64,000 nucleotides of DNA from contig NZ_CP194857.1 of the NCBI RefSeq assembly GCF_051020515.1, positions 620,001 through 684,000 on the forward strand, written 5' to 3'. The notes under the pieces are model-generated. The model did not search any database. It was not told the DNA's origin and was given only the letters and a program-made list of their open reading frames with translations. This DNA is from CALKWS01 sp051020515. Lineage in GTDB: Bacteria; Actinomycetota; Actinomycetes; Actinomycetales; Beutenbergiaceae. Below are positions 1 through 9,651 of this stretch, in pieces; within the stretch, counting starts at the first letter, position 1; each line of letters starts with the position of its first letter. Position numbers and translations under genes: made by a program.

Positions 1-1700
1 TCCGCAGTCGACCGGCCTGCTGAGGCGGTGCGCTCGATGGTGGACGTGGCCACCGCCGAACTGCACTCCGCGCACGCCAAGGTGGTCGCGGTGGTCGCCA
101 ACCGCGCCAACCCCGATGAGTTGCCCAAGGTACGTGAGGCGCTGGCCGATCTGCCGCTGCCGGCCTGGGTGATGCCCGATATTCCGCTGCTGTCGGCGCC
201 ACTGGTGCGGGACCTGATGCAGGCCGTCGACGGCACCCTGATCGCCGGTGAGGAGGCGCTCCTGGAGCGGGAGGCCGAAGGGGTGATCGTGGGCGGGATG
301 ACCATGGAGCACATTCTCGACCGGCTCACCGAGGGGGCGATCGTGATCGTGCCCGGCGACCGCTCCGACGTGATCCTGGCGGTGCTGTCGGCGAACCGTG
401 CCGAGTCCTTCCCCACCCTGTCCGGGCTGATCCTGAACGGCGGCTTCCGCCCGCCCGAGCCGGTCCGGCGGTTGCTGGACGGGCTGTCGCTGCAACTTCC
501 GGTCATCACCACCGACCTGGGCACGTACGAGACCGCCAGCGAGGTCGCCAGGACCCGGGGACTGCTCTCCGCGGGCACCCAGCGCAAACTCGACCTCGCC
601 CGAGCCACCTTCGCCACCCATGTCGACGGCGAGCAACTCCTGGATGCGGTCGACATCCCCAGGACCGACGTCGTGACGCCGCTGATGTTCGAGTACGACC
701 TGCTCGAACGCGCCCACCAGGCCGGCAAGCACGTGGTGCTGCCGGAGGGCGCCGACGATCGCATCCTGCGCGCAGCATCCTCCCTGCTCGCCCGCGACGT
801 GGCCGCCTTGACGCTGCTGGGTGAGGAGTCCGAGGTACGCGGTCGGGCCCGCCGTCTCGGCCTGGACCTGGACGCCGCGCAGGTGCTCTCCCCCACCGAT
901 CCCGACCTGACCGAGCGCTTCGCCGCCGAGTACACCGCGCTTCGCGCCCACCGGGGGATGACCATGGACCGGGCCCGGGAGATCGTCACCGACGTGTCCT
1001 ACTTCGGCACCATGATGGTGCACCTGGGTCTGGCTGACGGGATGGTCTCCGGCGCACAGCACACCACCGCACACACCATCCGGCCGGCCTTCCAGATCAT
1101 CAAGACCGTCCCGGGCGTCTCGATCGTCTCCTCGGTGTTCTTCATGGCCCTGGCCGACCGGGTGCTGGTGTACGGCGACTGCGCGGTCAACCCCGACCCG
1201 ACCGCCGAGCAACTGGCCGACATCGCCATCTCCTCAGCCCGCACGGCCGCCCAGTTCGGGGTGGACCCAAGGATCGCGATGCTGTCCTACTCCACCGGGG
1301 AATCCGGGTCCGGGGCCGAGGTGGACAAGGTTCGCACCGCCACCGAACTGGTGCGCGAGCGCCGCCCGGACCTCGTGGTCGAGGGGCCGATCCAGTACGA
1401 CGCGGCCGTGGACGTGTCGGTGGCCAAGGCGAAACTGCCCGGTAGCGCCGTGGCCGGCCGCGCCACGGTGTTCATCTTCCCGGACCTGAACACCGGCAAC
1501 AACACCTACAAGGCGGTCCAGCGCAGCGCCGGTGCGGTGGCGGTGGGACCGGTACTGCAGGGCCTCAACAAACCGGTCAACGACCTCTCCCGGCGCTGGT
1601 GCAGGACATCGTCACCACGGTGGCGATCACCGCCGTGCAGGCCGAGGCCGCTGCTCAAGCCGGGCACGACCAGGCGGTGCAGACCGAAGGGATCGGGTGA
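1..1700 (+). CDS. pta: phosphate acetyltransferase, long form (5' partial, one frame break)
   Basis: Interconverts acetyl-CoA and acetyl phosphate in the Pta-AckA acetate pathway. The frame is open from base 1, so the N-terminal P-loop domain lies mostly upstream. What remains is a DRTGG-type middle domain and, from about base 700, the catalytic PTA domain (KHVVLPEGADDRILRAA, then SGAQHTTAHTIRPAFQIIK and FPDLNTGNNTYKA). After NDLSR at about 1590 the frame changes from 1 to 3, and the family C-terminus ALVQDIVTTVAITAVQAEA continues to TGA at 1698-1700. One lost base in a G/C-rich stretch explains this. The stop overlaps the ackA start (TGATG), so translation is probably coupled. Identification is secure; the break is probably a sequence error. 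Confidence 0.93.
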
Positions 1701-3020
1701 TGGTGAACGACGACGGTCGCGACGGCGGCGCGAACCCGGGTGCGGACGCCCGCGACGGCGGCGCTCCCCCTGGCCGCGCAACCACCAGCGACGACGGCGC
1801 AACCGCTGCTGGCAGCGCGCGCGGGTCCAGCGGGGTGGTCCTGGTGATCAACTCCGGTTCCTCCTCACTGAAGTACCAGGTGGTGGACACCGGCGCCGAG
1901 CAAGCCCTGGCTACCGGCCTGATCGAACGCATCGGCCAACCGCTGGGCATCTGCACCCACTCCAACGGTGGCCGGGCCCAGCGCACCGAACAGCCCGTGC
2001 CGGACCACGAGGCGGCCATGGCCCTGATGCGGTCCGCCTTCGACCAGCACGGTCCGGACCTGGACGATTCGGACCTGGCCGCGCGGTGGGCACCGGGTGG
2101 TCCAGGGCGGGGCCAGGTTCGGGGGGCCGGTGCTCATCGACGACGAGGCCATTGAGATCATCGAGAGCCTCGTGGACCTGGCGCCACTGCACAATCCCGC
2201 GAACCTGCAGGGCATCCGCGCCGCCCGGGAGTACTTCCCGCAGATGAAACACGTGGCGGTCTTCGACACCGCTTTCCATCTGACCATGCCCGACTACGCC
2301 GCCACCTATGCCATCGACCAGGCGGTGGCGGCCGAGCACCGCATCCACCGATACGGCGCGCACGGCACCTCCCACCAGTACGTCTCCCGGGAGGCCGCCC
2401 GGTTCCTGGGCATGGGGCCCGAGGAGGCGAACCTGATCGTGCTGCACCTGGGCAACGGGGCCTCGGCCACCGCGGTGCGTCAGGGCCGCTCGGTGGACAC
2501 CTCGATGGGCCTGACGCCGCTGGAGGGCCTGGTCATGGGCACCCGCTCGGGTGATATCGACCCGGCGGTGGTGTTCCACCTGGCCCGCACCGCGGGGATG
2601 GGCATCAACGAGATCGACGAACTGCTGAACCGCCGCTCCGGCATGCTCGGCCTGAGCGGGCATGCCGACATGCGCGACGTGGACGCGGCGATCACCGCCG
2701 GGGACGCCGATGCGCGCCTGGCCCGGCAGATCTACACCTACCGCATCCGCAAGTATGTGGGGGCCTACACCGCGGCACTGGGGCACGTGCACGCCATCGT
2801 CTTCACCGCCGGGATCGGGGAGAACGACACGGCGGTGCGCGCTGAGTCCCTGGCCGGGCTGGAACGCATGGGGATCGAGGTGGACCCCCAGCGCAACACC
2901 GCACCGGTGCGGGGCACCCGCGTGATCTCCACCGACGACTCCGCGGTGGCGGTGCTGGTCGTACCCACGAACGAGGAACTGGAGATCGCCGGCCAGGCGC
3001 TTTCGGTGGTCAGCGATTGA
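1700..3020 (+). CDS. ackA: acetate kinase (one frame break)
   Basis: Transfers phosphate between acetyl phosphate and ADP, completing the Pta-AckA pathway. The ATG at 1700-1702 overlaps the pta stop by one base. About 47 residues of Gly/Ala/Asp-rich low-complexity sequence precede the normal family start VVLVINSGSSSLKYQVVD. A frame break between about 2075 and 2097 separates DDSDLAA from the continuation VVQGGARFGGPV. The rest is standard: AVFDTAFH, RYGAHGTSHQYVS, HLGNGASATAV and FTAGIGEND. The net change is +1 mod 3 in a GCGCGGTGGG context, which looks like sequencing error because both halves are fully conserved. The N-terminal extension is unusual; an internal start closer to VVLVINSG is possible, but no ATG is seen there. 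Confidence 0.93.
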
Positions 3021-3203
3021 GGCCGTTTCTGCGCTGCGGTGCCGGGGCACCGATCTGCCCTCCCGCGACCGGGGCACCGCTCGGTACGCGTGCCGCGCCG
3101 CGACGGCCCGGGCTGTGGTCGCGATGAGGATGTCGGGCCTCGAGTTCGCTGCGCCGGCGTGCCCGCCGAACTACCATGGGGGTGATTCCAGGGAGGTGGC
3201 CAG

Positions 3204-3695
3204 GTGACCGAGGACAGGGCAGACGTGGTGCTTCGTGAGGTGACCGACTCGGATCTTCCGGTGTTCTTCGGGCACCTGCGCGATCCGCAGGCCGCCGCGA
3301 TGGCCGCGATCGCCGATGATCACCCCAACGATCAGCACGCCTTCGAGACCAGATGGGCAAAGTTGCTCCGCGATCCCGAGGTGCATGCGCGCACCATCAC
3401 CTACGCCGCGAGTGACGAGGTACTCGGCCACATCGTGGGCCTGCCTGTGGACGGGGAGTTCCGGGTCTCCTACTGGGTGGACCGGGCCCACTGGGGGCAG
3501 GGGGTGGCCACCGCAGCGTTGCGCGCGTTCCTGGACGAAGTGCCGATCCGGCCGGTGGTGGCTCGCGCCCCGCGGCACAATGACGCCGCCGTGGTGGTCC
3601 TCAAGCGCAACGGCTTCCAGATGGTGGGCGAGGAGTCCGGGTACGTGCTCGAACGCGGCACCGTGATCGATGAACTGATTCTGCGCCACGCCTGA
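3204..3695 (+). CDS. GNAT-family N-acetyltransferase
   Basis: 163 residues with a GNAT fold similar to the RimJ/ribosomal-protein acetyltransferase group. LREVTDSDLPVFFGHLRDP is the usual first strand and helix. HIVGLPVDGEFRVSYWVDRAHWGQGVATAALRAFL gives beta-4 and the acetyl-CoA loop (Q-G-x-A/G), and HNDAAVVVLKRNGFQMVGEE is the conserved C-terminal motif. The GTG start at 3204 has a good Shine-Dalgarno (GGGAGGTGG) about 6 bases upstream. It is separated from ackA by 183 bp with nothing recognisable. The acceptor substrate cannot be read from sequence. Confidence 0.85.
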   Translation: MTEDRADVVLREVTDSDLPVFFGHLRDPQAAAMAAIADDHPNDQHAFETRWAKLLRDPEVHARTITYAASDEVLGHIVGLPVDGEFRVSYWVDRAHWGQGVATAALRAFLDEVPIRPVVARAPRHNDAAVVVLKRNGFQMVGEESGYVLERGTVIDELILRHA

Positions 3696-3760
3696 ATCCA
3701 GCCCGGTGGCGCGGCGTCCGGCCGTTTTGACGAGCCATCCCAGCAAGCGAGAGGAAAACA

Positions 3761-4615
3761 ATGCCCACGATCGGTGTGCAGGCCATGATGCTGCGCGACC
3801 ACGCCAAGGAGCACGGTGTAGGTGAGTCCCTGCGCCGGGTGGCCGAACTCGGTTACCGCGCGGTGGAGATGTCCCAGATCCCGATGACGCCGACGAACGT
3901 GGAGGCGATTGAGCGAGCCCAGCAGGACCTGGGTATCGACATCGCCTCGTTGTCCGCCTCCTACCTGCCCCAGCGTGGTTCGGACAGTCTCAGCGAGGAT
4001 CTGGACAAGATCAGCGCCGACTGCGAGCGCCTGGGCGTGCGGTACCTCCGCATCGGGATGGCACCGCTGCAGTACCTGACCAGCATCAGCGATGTGGCCG
4101 ACTTCTGCGCCGGTGTGGACAAGGTCGCGATGGAACTGGCCCAACGGGGGGTGCGGTTGTACTACCACAACCACCACGTGGAGTACGGACGCCTGGAGGG
4201 GCGCACGCTGCTGGACATCATCTACGATTCCGCGCCGAACCTGGGCCTGGAGGTGGACGTGCACTGGGTGCAACGCGGCGGCGACGACCCGGTGCGGGCG
4301 CTGCACCGCTACGGCGAGCGGACCGAGTTGGTGCACCTGAAGGACTACCGGATCGCCATCATGCCGCCCGAGGCGATCGAGGCCCGCGAGGCCGGGGACT
4401 TCGCCGCCTTCGGTGAGGCCTGGCGGGACCTGGTTCAGTTCGCCGAGGTGGGGGAGGGCACCCTGGACTTCCCCTCGATCATCACCGCCTCGGCCGAGAT
4501 CGGCGCGGAGTACCTTTTCGTGGAGCAGGACCAGTTCTACGGCCGGGACGTGTTCGAGTGCCTGCGCATCTCCCGCGACAACCTCATCGCGATGGGCTTC
4601 GGGGAGATGTTCTGA
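3761..4615 (+). CDS. sugar phosphate isomerase/epimerase family protein (xylose isomerase-like TIM barrel)
   Basis: 284 residues of the AP-endonuclease-2/IolE-like TIM-barrel superfamily. Visible features are GVQAMMLRDH at the N-terminus, the first helix-strand GYRAVEMSQIP, the metal-site region LYYHNHHVEY, then LEVDVHWVQRGGDDP, VHLKDY and EYLFVEQDQF. The metal-ligand histidines and acids occur in the expected order. Proteins of this group isomerise or epimerise sugars and inositol derivatives; the actual substrate is unknown. The ATG at 3761 follows GAGAGGAAAACA, a clear ribosome binding site. It starts 65 bases after the GNAT gene, so co-transcription is possible. Confidence 0.85.
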   Translation: MPTIGVQAMMLRDHAKEHGVGESLRRVAELGYRAVEMSQIPMTPTNVEAIERAQQDLGIDIASLSASYLPQRGSDSLSEDLDKISADCERLGVRYLRIGMAPLQYLTSISDVADFCAGVDKVAMELAQRGVRLYYHNHHVEYGRLEGRTLLDIIYDSAPNLGLEVDVHWVQRGGDDPVRALHRYGERTELVHLKDYRIAIMPPEAIEAREAGDFAAFGEAWRDLVQFAEVGEGTLDFPSIITASAEIGAEYLFVEQDQFYGRDVFECLRISRDNLIAMGFGEMF

Positions 4616-4629
4616 AACTGGAGTGCTGA

Positions 4630-4767
4630 TGGGGTGACTTCGGCGCCACCACGGTCTACCTGAACACTGCCTCGATGGGGCTGCCTCCGCGCACCACCCG
4701 GAACGCGTTCGCCACCGAGCAGGCCCACCGCGTCGGCCGGGCGCTGCGCTACCGGGTCCTCCGCTGA
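4630..4767 (+). pseudogene. remnant of a class V aminotransferase (N-terminal fragment)
   Basis: In frame 4630-4767 the translation reads GDFGATTVYLNTASMGLPP, then RTTRNAF, ending at TGA 4765-4767. The motif YLNTASxGLPP-RTxxAF is the usual N-terminus of class V (cysteine-desulfurase-like) PLP aminotransferases. No in-frame start lies upstream (a TGA is at 4627-4629), and the PLP-lysine domain is absent, because fumC on the other strand ends 54 bp downstream. It therefore looks like the stub of a gene removed by deletion, unlike the frame-break genes elsewhere in the window where both halves persist. The family assignment rests on about 20 residues. Confidence 0.5.
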
Positions 4768-4821
4768 CGCCTGGCGTCCCGCCCGGGTGGGGCCGGCGCC
4801 GTCAGTGGGGCGTGATGGCGG

Positions 4822-6225
4822 TCAGGGGTGGGTCATCGTGGTGACGTCCAGGGCGGCGTCGAGCTGGTCCGGTGTCACCTCGCCGCGTTCGATGTAACCC
4901 AGGTCCTCTACGGCCTGCCGCACGGTGATCCCCTCGGTGACGGCGTGCTTGGCGATCTTGGCGGCGGCCTCGTATCCGATCAGCCGGTTCAGCGGGGTCA
5001 CGATCGAGGGTGAGGACTCGGCCAGTTCCCGTGCCCGCTCGACGTTCGCGGTGATGCCGTCGACGCACTTGTGCGCCAGGTGCTCACTGGCCCGGGCCAG
5101 GATCGTGGTGGACTCCAGGATGTTGCGGGCCAGCACCGGCAGCATCACGTTGAGTTCGAAGGACCCGGTGGTTCCACCGAAGGCGATCGCCGCGTCGTTC
5201 CCGATCACCTGGGCGCACACCATCAGCATCGCCTCGGGGATCACCGGGTTCACCTTGCCCGGCATGATCGAGGAACCCGGCTGCAGGTCCGGGATGGCGA
5301 TCTCGGCCAGCCCGGTGTTGGGTCCGGAGCCCATCCAGCGCAGGTCGTTGCAGATCTTCACCAGCGACACGGCCACGGTGCGCAGGTGCCCGGAGGCCTC
5401 CACCAGGGAGTCCTGGGCGCTCTGTGCCTCGAAGTGGTTGGGCGCCTCGGTCAGCGGGAGTCCGGTGTGCTCGGCGATCAACCCGGTGACCCTGGCGCCG
5501 AACCCGACCGGGGTATTGATCCCGGTACCGACCGCGGTGCCGCCCAACGGGAGTTCGGCCAGGCGGGGCACTGCCGAACGCACTCGCTCGACGTTGCGGA
5601 TCTGCTGGGCGTAGCCGCCGAACTCCTGCCCGAGGGTGACCGGGGTGGCGTCCATCAGGTGGGTGCGGCCGGCCTTGACCACGTCGGCGAACTCGGTCGC
5701 CTTGGCCTCCAGTGCGGCGGCCAGGGTCTCCAGCGCGGGCAGCAGTTCGGTGGTGACCGCCTGGGTGGCGGCGATGTGGATGGAGGCGGGGAAGACGTCG
5801 TTGGAGGACTGGGAGGCGTTCACGTGGTCATTCGGGTGCACCTGCACCCCGGAGCGACTCGCCAGCGTCGCGATCACCTCGTTGGTGTTCATGTTGGAGG
5901 AGGTGCCCGAGCCGGTCTGGAACACGTCGATGGGGAAGTCGTGGTCGAACTCTCCGGCGATCACCCGGTCGGCGGCGGCCACGATCGCCTCGGCCCGGTC
6001 CTGGTCCAGCACGCCCAGTTCGGCGTTGGCCAGCGCAGCGGCACGCTTGACCTGGGCCAGTGCGGCGATGTGGTGCCGGGAGATCGGGATCCCCGAGATC
6101 GCGAAGTTCTCCACCGCCCGCTGGGTCTGAGCGCGGTAGGTGGCGTTCTTGAGCACCCGGACCTCGCCCATGGTGTCGTGCTCGATCCGGTACTCGGTCT
6201 CCTGGTTCACTTCTTCCACCTTCAC
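4822..6225 (-). CDS. fumC: class II fumarate hydratase
   Basis: Interconverts fumarate and malate in the TCA cycle; a soluble homotetramer in the family. 467 residues, the usual class II length. The opening EYRIEHDTMGEVRVLKNATYRAQTQRAVENF is typical. The substrate-binding segments GSGTSSNMNTNEV, NDHVNASQSSNDVFP and KAGRTHLMDATPVTLGQE are all present. The superfamily signature GSSIMPGKVNP contains the catalytic serine loop. The C-terminal small domain contains SPSIVTPLNRLIGYEAAAKIAK. The call could shorten by a few residues if translation starts within MKVEEVNQ. The gene is isolated, facing the aminotransferase remnant. Confidence 0.96.
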   Translation of the reverse strand: MKVEEVNQETEYRIEHDTMGEVRVLKNATYRAQTQRAVENFAISGIPISRHHIAALAQVKRAAALANAELGVLDQDRAEAIVAAADRVIAGEFDHDFPIDVFQTGSGTSSNMNTNEVIATLASRSGVQVHPNDHVNASQSSNDVFPASIHIAATQAVTTELLPALETLAAALEAKATEFADVVKAGRTHLMDATPVTLGQEFGGYAQQIRNVERVRSAVPRLAELPLGGTAVGTGINTPVGFGARVTGLIAEHTGLPLTEAPNHFEAQSAQDSLVEASGHLRTVAVSLVKICNDLRWMGSGPNTGLAEIAIPDLQPGSSIMPGKVNPVIPEAMLMVCAQVIGNDAAIAFGGTTGSFELNVMLPVLARNILESTTILARASEHLAHKCVDGITANVERARELAESSPSIVTPLNRLIGYEAAAKIAKHAVTEGITVRQAVEDLGYIERGEVTPDQLDAALDVTTMTHP

Positions 6226-6362
6226 GCTCGGAAACGTCGCCGTCAGCCTATCTCGCCGGCGTGCCCACCGGCGCCTCAGCGGATCCGGGTCGCGGCCCTG
6301 GCGGTGCGCATGCGACTATCGATCGCAGCCTCCCTCATAGGGGCTTGCGGCCCCGCTCACCG

Positions 6363-6878
6363 CTAGCGCCGGCCGGCCCGGTCGCCCTCGATCAAAGGCC
6401 ACAGCAACCGCAGTTCCAGGGCCGGGGCGCGCGAGGCACCCACGTGCCAGGGCCGTGGCGATGCATCCGGTGGATACCACCGGGCCCGGGAGCCGTCGCG
6501 GTCGATGACCACTCCGCGTGCGGTGCGGTAATCCATGAGACGGGTGAAGGTTCGCGGTGCCCCGGGGCGGTAAGCCGGCGCCGGGGAACTGCGGTGCGTG
6601 CGCAGGTGCACACGATGTGCGGCGCGGACCACCACCGAGTCCTCATCGGACCACCACCGTCCGGGGTGTTCGACGGTGAGCACGTCCTGCCCCTCGTCAA
6701 AACTCACCTGCAGTGAACCGGCACCGGTGCTGACTGCATCTGCGGTGAACCACTCATCGAGTGGCTTGCCACCGGGCCAGTGCCCGAACATGACCGGGAC
6801 GCACGACGGCGGGCCCTCCGGGGGGAGCAGCAGGGCCTCGATCGCGGCGGCCAACTCGCCGAGGTGGCCGGTCGTCAT
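6363..6878 (-). CDS. hypothetical protein coupled to a GNAT acetyltransferase
   Basis: 171 residues starting MTTGHLGELAAAIEALLLPPEG. The ATG at 6878-6876 overlaps the stop of the upstream acetyltransferase (ATGA), indicating translational coupling and fixing the start. It has no signal peptide or membrane segment. It is rich in Trp, Arg and Pro, with FGHWPGGKPLDEWFTADAVSTG and HPGRWWSDEDSVVVRAAHRVHLRTHR. I do not recognise the family. The coding assignment is supported by the overlap, the GC-rich third positions and the lack of a better reading on either strand. It may act with the GNAT enzyme, but nothing in the sequence shows how. Confidence 0.6.
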   Translation of the reverse strand: MTTGHLGELAAAIEALLLPPEGPPSCVPVMFGHWPGGKPLDEWFTADAVSTGAGSLQVSFDEGQDVLTVEHPGRWWSDEDSVVVRAAHRVHLRTHRSSPAPAYRPGAPRTFTRLMDYRTARGVVIDRDGSRARWYPPDASPRPWHVGASRAPALELRLLWPLIEGDRAGRR

Positions 6879-7568
6879 GGCGTACTCGTTCCGCGCTCGG
6901 AGGCACGCAGGGCGAGTGGATCCTTCGATTCCCCGGTGAGCCAGCGGCCCAGCACCGTCACCGATTGGTCGGTGTAGCCATGGCGGGTGTAGAAGGACGC
7001 CACCGGGTTGTCCTGGCGCGCCATCACCTGCACCTTGCGGGCGCCGTGCCCGGCCAGCCACTCCTCACACGCCGTCAACATCTGGCTCCCGTAGCCGCGG
7101 TCGCGCATCCGGGGGTCGGTGGCGAAGTAGTAGATCCACCCGCGATGTCCGTCTACGCCCACGATGGCGGTCGTCACGATGTCTCCGTGCTGGGGCGAGG
7201 CCTCCGGAGTCCCGGCCACCCGGTGCTGCTCGATCACCGCCGGCCCCGGTAGGCGGGCGATCAGCACGGTGGAGATCGGGCTGGTGCCGGCCTGGTGGAA
7301 GTCAACCGGGATGATTCCATGGCCGGGTCAGGCCCGCGCGGTGCCACAGCGCGATGACCTCGGCGGCATCCGACCGGTCCGCCTCGGTGGCGCGCGCATG
7401 CGGGAGGTGAACGCCGCTGCCCCCGGTGTCGCCGTCGGGCATCACATCGGACCCGCGCGCCGCACCGGCAGACTCCCCGGACGTCACACCCGGCGCACCC
7501 GGACCCACACCGGCGGAGCTTGCACCGGCCGGACCCAGGCCGCCCGGGTCCCCGCCGGCTGCGGACAT
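6875..7568 (-). CDS. GNAT-family acetyltransferase (one frame break)
   Basis: A YpeA-like GNAT acetyltransferase split by a frame break at about 7313. The N-terminal part (frame ending near 7302) carries RATEADRSDAAEVIALWHRAGLTRPWN. Skipping one base then continues as IPVDFHQAGTSPISTVLIARLPG and GVDGHRGWIYYFATDPRMRDRGYGSQML (acetyl-CoA loop), ending with NPVASFYTRHGYT. The ATG at 7568 overlaps the guaB3 stop (TGATG), giving a Gly/Ala/Pro-rich N-terminal extension of about 50 residues; an internal ATG at 7442 would remove most of it. The stop overlaps the next gene (ATGA), so guaB3, this gene and the 171-residue hypothetical look like one operon. The substrate is unknown. Confidence 0.78.
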
Positions 7569-8692
7569 CACCGCGGGTGGTAGGGAGAGACGACGACCTC
7601 CACGCGCTGGAACTCCTTGACGTCGGAGTACCCGGTGGTGGCCATCGCCCGGCGCAACGCGCCGAACATGTTCACGGTGCCGTCGGCCTTGGTGCCCGGG
7701 CCGAGCAGGACCTCCTCCATGGTGCCCACCGAGCCAACCTGCACCCGTTCCCCGCGGGGGAGTTGGGGGTGGTGCGCCTCCGGTCCCCAGTGCCAGCCTT
7801 GGCCCGGTGCCTCATCTGCCCGGGCCAGTGCCGCGCCGAGCATGACCGCATCGGCCCCGCAGGCGATCGCCTTGACCAGGTCGCCGCTGCGGCCCACACC
7901 GCCGTCGGCGATCACGTGCACGTACCGGCCGCCGGACTCGTCCAGGTAGTCACGCCGGGCCGCGGCCACATCAGCCACCGCCGAGGCCATCGGGGCGTGG
8001 ATGCCCAGTGTGGTGCGGGTGGTGTGCGCCGCTCCCCCGCCGAAACCGACCAGCACCCCGGCGGCGCCGGTGCGCATCAGGTGTAACGCGGCAGTGTAGG
8101 TGGAGGCCCCGCCCACGATCACCGGCACGTCGAGTTCGTAGATGAAGCGTTTGAGGTTCAGCGGCTCGGCCTGGCCGGAGACGTGCTCGGCGCTGACCGT
8201 GGTGCCGCGGATGACGAAGAGGTCCACGCCGGCCTCGACCACGGTGCGCCAGTGCTCCTGGGTGCGCTGGGGTGACAGCGATCCGGACACGGTCACCCCG
8301 GCGTCACGGATCTCCTGCAGCCGCTGGGTGATCAGTTCAGGAATGATCGGGGCCGAGTAGATCTCCTGCATCCGCTTCGTAGCGCCGGCGGCCGGCAGCT
8401 CGGCGATCTCCTGCAGCAGCGATTCGGGGTTCTCGTACCGGGTCCACAACCCCTCCAGGTCCAACACCCCGATGCCACCGAGGTTGCCGAGTTGGATCGC
8501 GGTGGTCGGGCTCATCACCGAGTCCATCGGAGCGGCCAGCACCGGCAGGTCCACGTAGTAGGCGTCGATCTGCCAGCCCACCGAGACCTCCTCGGGGTCA
8601 CGGGTGCGCCGGGAGGGCACCACGGCCACGTCGTCGAAGGAGTAGGCCCGCCGGCCCCGTTTTCCGCGTCCGATCTCGATCTCGATACTCAC
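7568..8692 (-). CDS. guaB3: GuaB3 family IMP dehydrogenase-related protein
   Basis: 374 residues of the IMPDH/GMP-reductase superfamily without the CBS-domain insertion, which places it in the GuaB3 subgroup typical of actinobacteria. Visible features are MSIEIEIGRGKRGRRAYSFDDVAVVPSRRTRDPEEVS, LAAPMDSVMSP, the barrel strand VIVGGASTYTAALHLMRTGAAGVLVGFG, and VIADGGVGRSGDLVKAIACGADAVMLGAALA. The GFGGGAAHTTRTT segment replaces the IMPDH catalytic-cysteine loop G-x-S-I-C-T-T, so classical IMP oxidation is doubtful. A GMP-reductase-like activity has been reported for GuaB3 in other phyla and is possible here. Its stop overlaps the downstream GNAT gene. Confidence 0.92.
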   Translation of the reverse strand: MSIEIEIGRGKRGRRAYSFDDVAVVPSRRTRDPEEVSVGWQIDAYYVDLPVLAAPMDSVMSPTTAIQLGNLGGIGVLDLEGLWTRYENPESLLQEIAELPAAGATKRMQEIYSAPIIPELITQRLQEIRDAGVTVSGSLSPQRTQEHWRTVVEAGVDLFVIRGTTVSAEHVSGQAEPLNLKRFIYELDVPVIVGGASTYTAALHLMRTGAAGVLVGFGGGAAHTTRTTLGIHAPMASAVADVAAARRDYLDESGGRYVHVIADGGVGRSGDLVKAIACGADAVMLGAALARADEAPGQGWHWGPEAHHPQLPRGERVQVGSVGTMEEVLLGPGTKADGTVNMFGALRRAMATTGYSDVKEFQRVEVVVSPYHPR

Positions 8693-8844
8693 GGGTCAAA
8701 GGCTACTCGGTCACCGGTGCGGGCGGGTGGGAGTACGCAGGGGCGTGGGCGATCCGGGCACCCGCCGGGCGCGGCTCAGCGGCGATGTCGGTGCCCTGTG
8801 CCATGGTCGGGGCATACCGATCCACCGGCACCAGCGAGGTTGAC

Positions 8845-9603
8845 ATGACTGCCCTCACCCAAGGCCCCCTCCTCGGGTTCGACACCGAGACCACCGGCGT
8901 GAATCCGTTCCGGGACCGAATCGTCACCGCAGCGCTGGTGGGACGGGGTCCGCACGGCACCGAGCAGCGCACCTGGCTGATCAACCCCGGGGTGGAGATC
9001 CCCGAGCAGGCGGCCGCGATCCACGGGATCAGCACCGCACACGCACGCGCCAACGGGATGGACCCGAAGCGGGCCCTGGCCGAGATCTCCGCCGAACTGA
9101 CCGCCGCCTTCTCCCGGGACGTGCCGGTGGTGGCTTTCAACGCCACCTTCGACCTGACCATCATCGAGGCCGAACTGGAACGCCACCGGCTGCCCACGAT
9201 CGGTGAACGGCTGGGCCGCCCGCTGTCGCCGGTGATCGATCCGCTGGTGCTGGACCGGGCACTGGACCGCTACCGCCGGGGCAAGCGCAAACTGGTGGAC
9301 CTGTGCCAGGAGTACGGGGTGGAGGACGCCGGCGACCTGCACACCGCCGACGTCGACGTCGCCGCCACCCTGGACGTCCTGGCCGCGCAGGCCGACCGCC
9401 ACCCCGAACTACTCACCCAGGACCTGGACCAGCTCCACCAGTGGCAGGCCGGGCAGCACCGGGCCTGGGCGCAGAACTTCAACTCCTGGCGCGCCTCCAA
9501 CGGGTTCGAGGGTCCCGGCGCCAGCCTGCACTGGCCCCTGGGCAGGGAGGACGACGACGCGACGGCCGTGCCCACGGCCTCCCGCGACCGTTCGGTCGCC
9601 TGA
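8845..9603 (+). CDS. DEDDh 3'-5' exonuclease (DnaQ/epsilon-like)
   Basis: 252 residues of the DnaQ-like exonuclease fold. ExoI is GFDTETTGVNPFRDRIV, with the catalytic Asp-x-Glu. ExoII is VVAFNATFDLTIIEAEL, and ExoIII is DLHTADVDVAATLDVL, with the His and Asp of the DEDDh type. The ATG at 8845 has GAGG 7 bases upstream; reading further upstream adds about 20 residues with no family similarity. No polymerase or GIY-YIG domain is fused. Such stand-alone enzymes degrade single-stranded or mispaired 3' ends; the cellular role here is unknown. It is divergent from guaB3 across 152 bp. Confidence 0.85.
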   Translation: MTALTQGPLLGFDTETTGVNPFRDRIVTAALVGRGPHGTEQRTWLINPGVEIPEQAAAIHGISTAHARANGMDPKRALAEISAELTAAFSRDVPVVAFNATFDLTIIEAELERHRLPTIGERLGRPLSPVIDPLVLDRALDRYRRGKRKLVDLCQEYGVEDAGDLHTADVDVAATLDVLAAQADRHPELLTQDLDQLHQWQAGQHRAWAQNFNSWRASNGFEGPGASLHWPLGREDDDATAVPTASRDRSVA

Positions 9604-9651
9604 GCAAGTCCGACGGGGCCGGCGCCGGGAGTACCGCTCGAGCAGTCTGCG

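Noticed and set aside
28..2247. Single 739-codon protein from pta into ackA
   Set aside because: After about 1593 it is Arg-rich out-of-frame sequence; the pta and ackA motifs lie in the other frames.
5071..6366. 431-codon open frame on the plus strand opposite fumC
   Set aside because: Antisense shadow of fumC: Gly/His/Leu-rich composition with no recognisable motif, and fumC is complete on the other strand.
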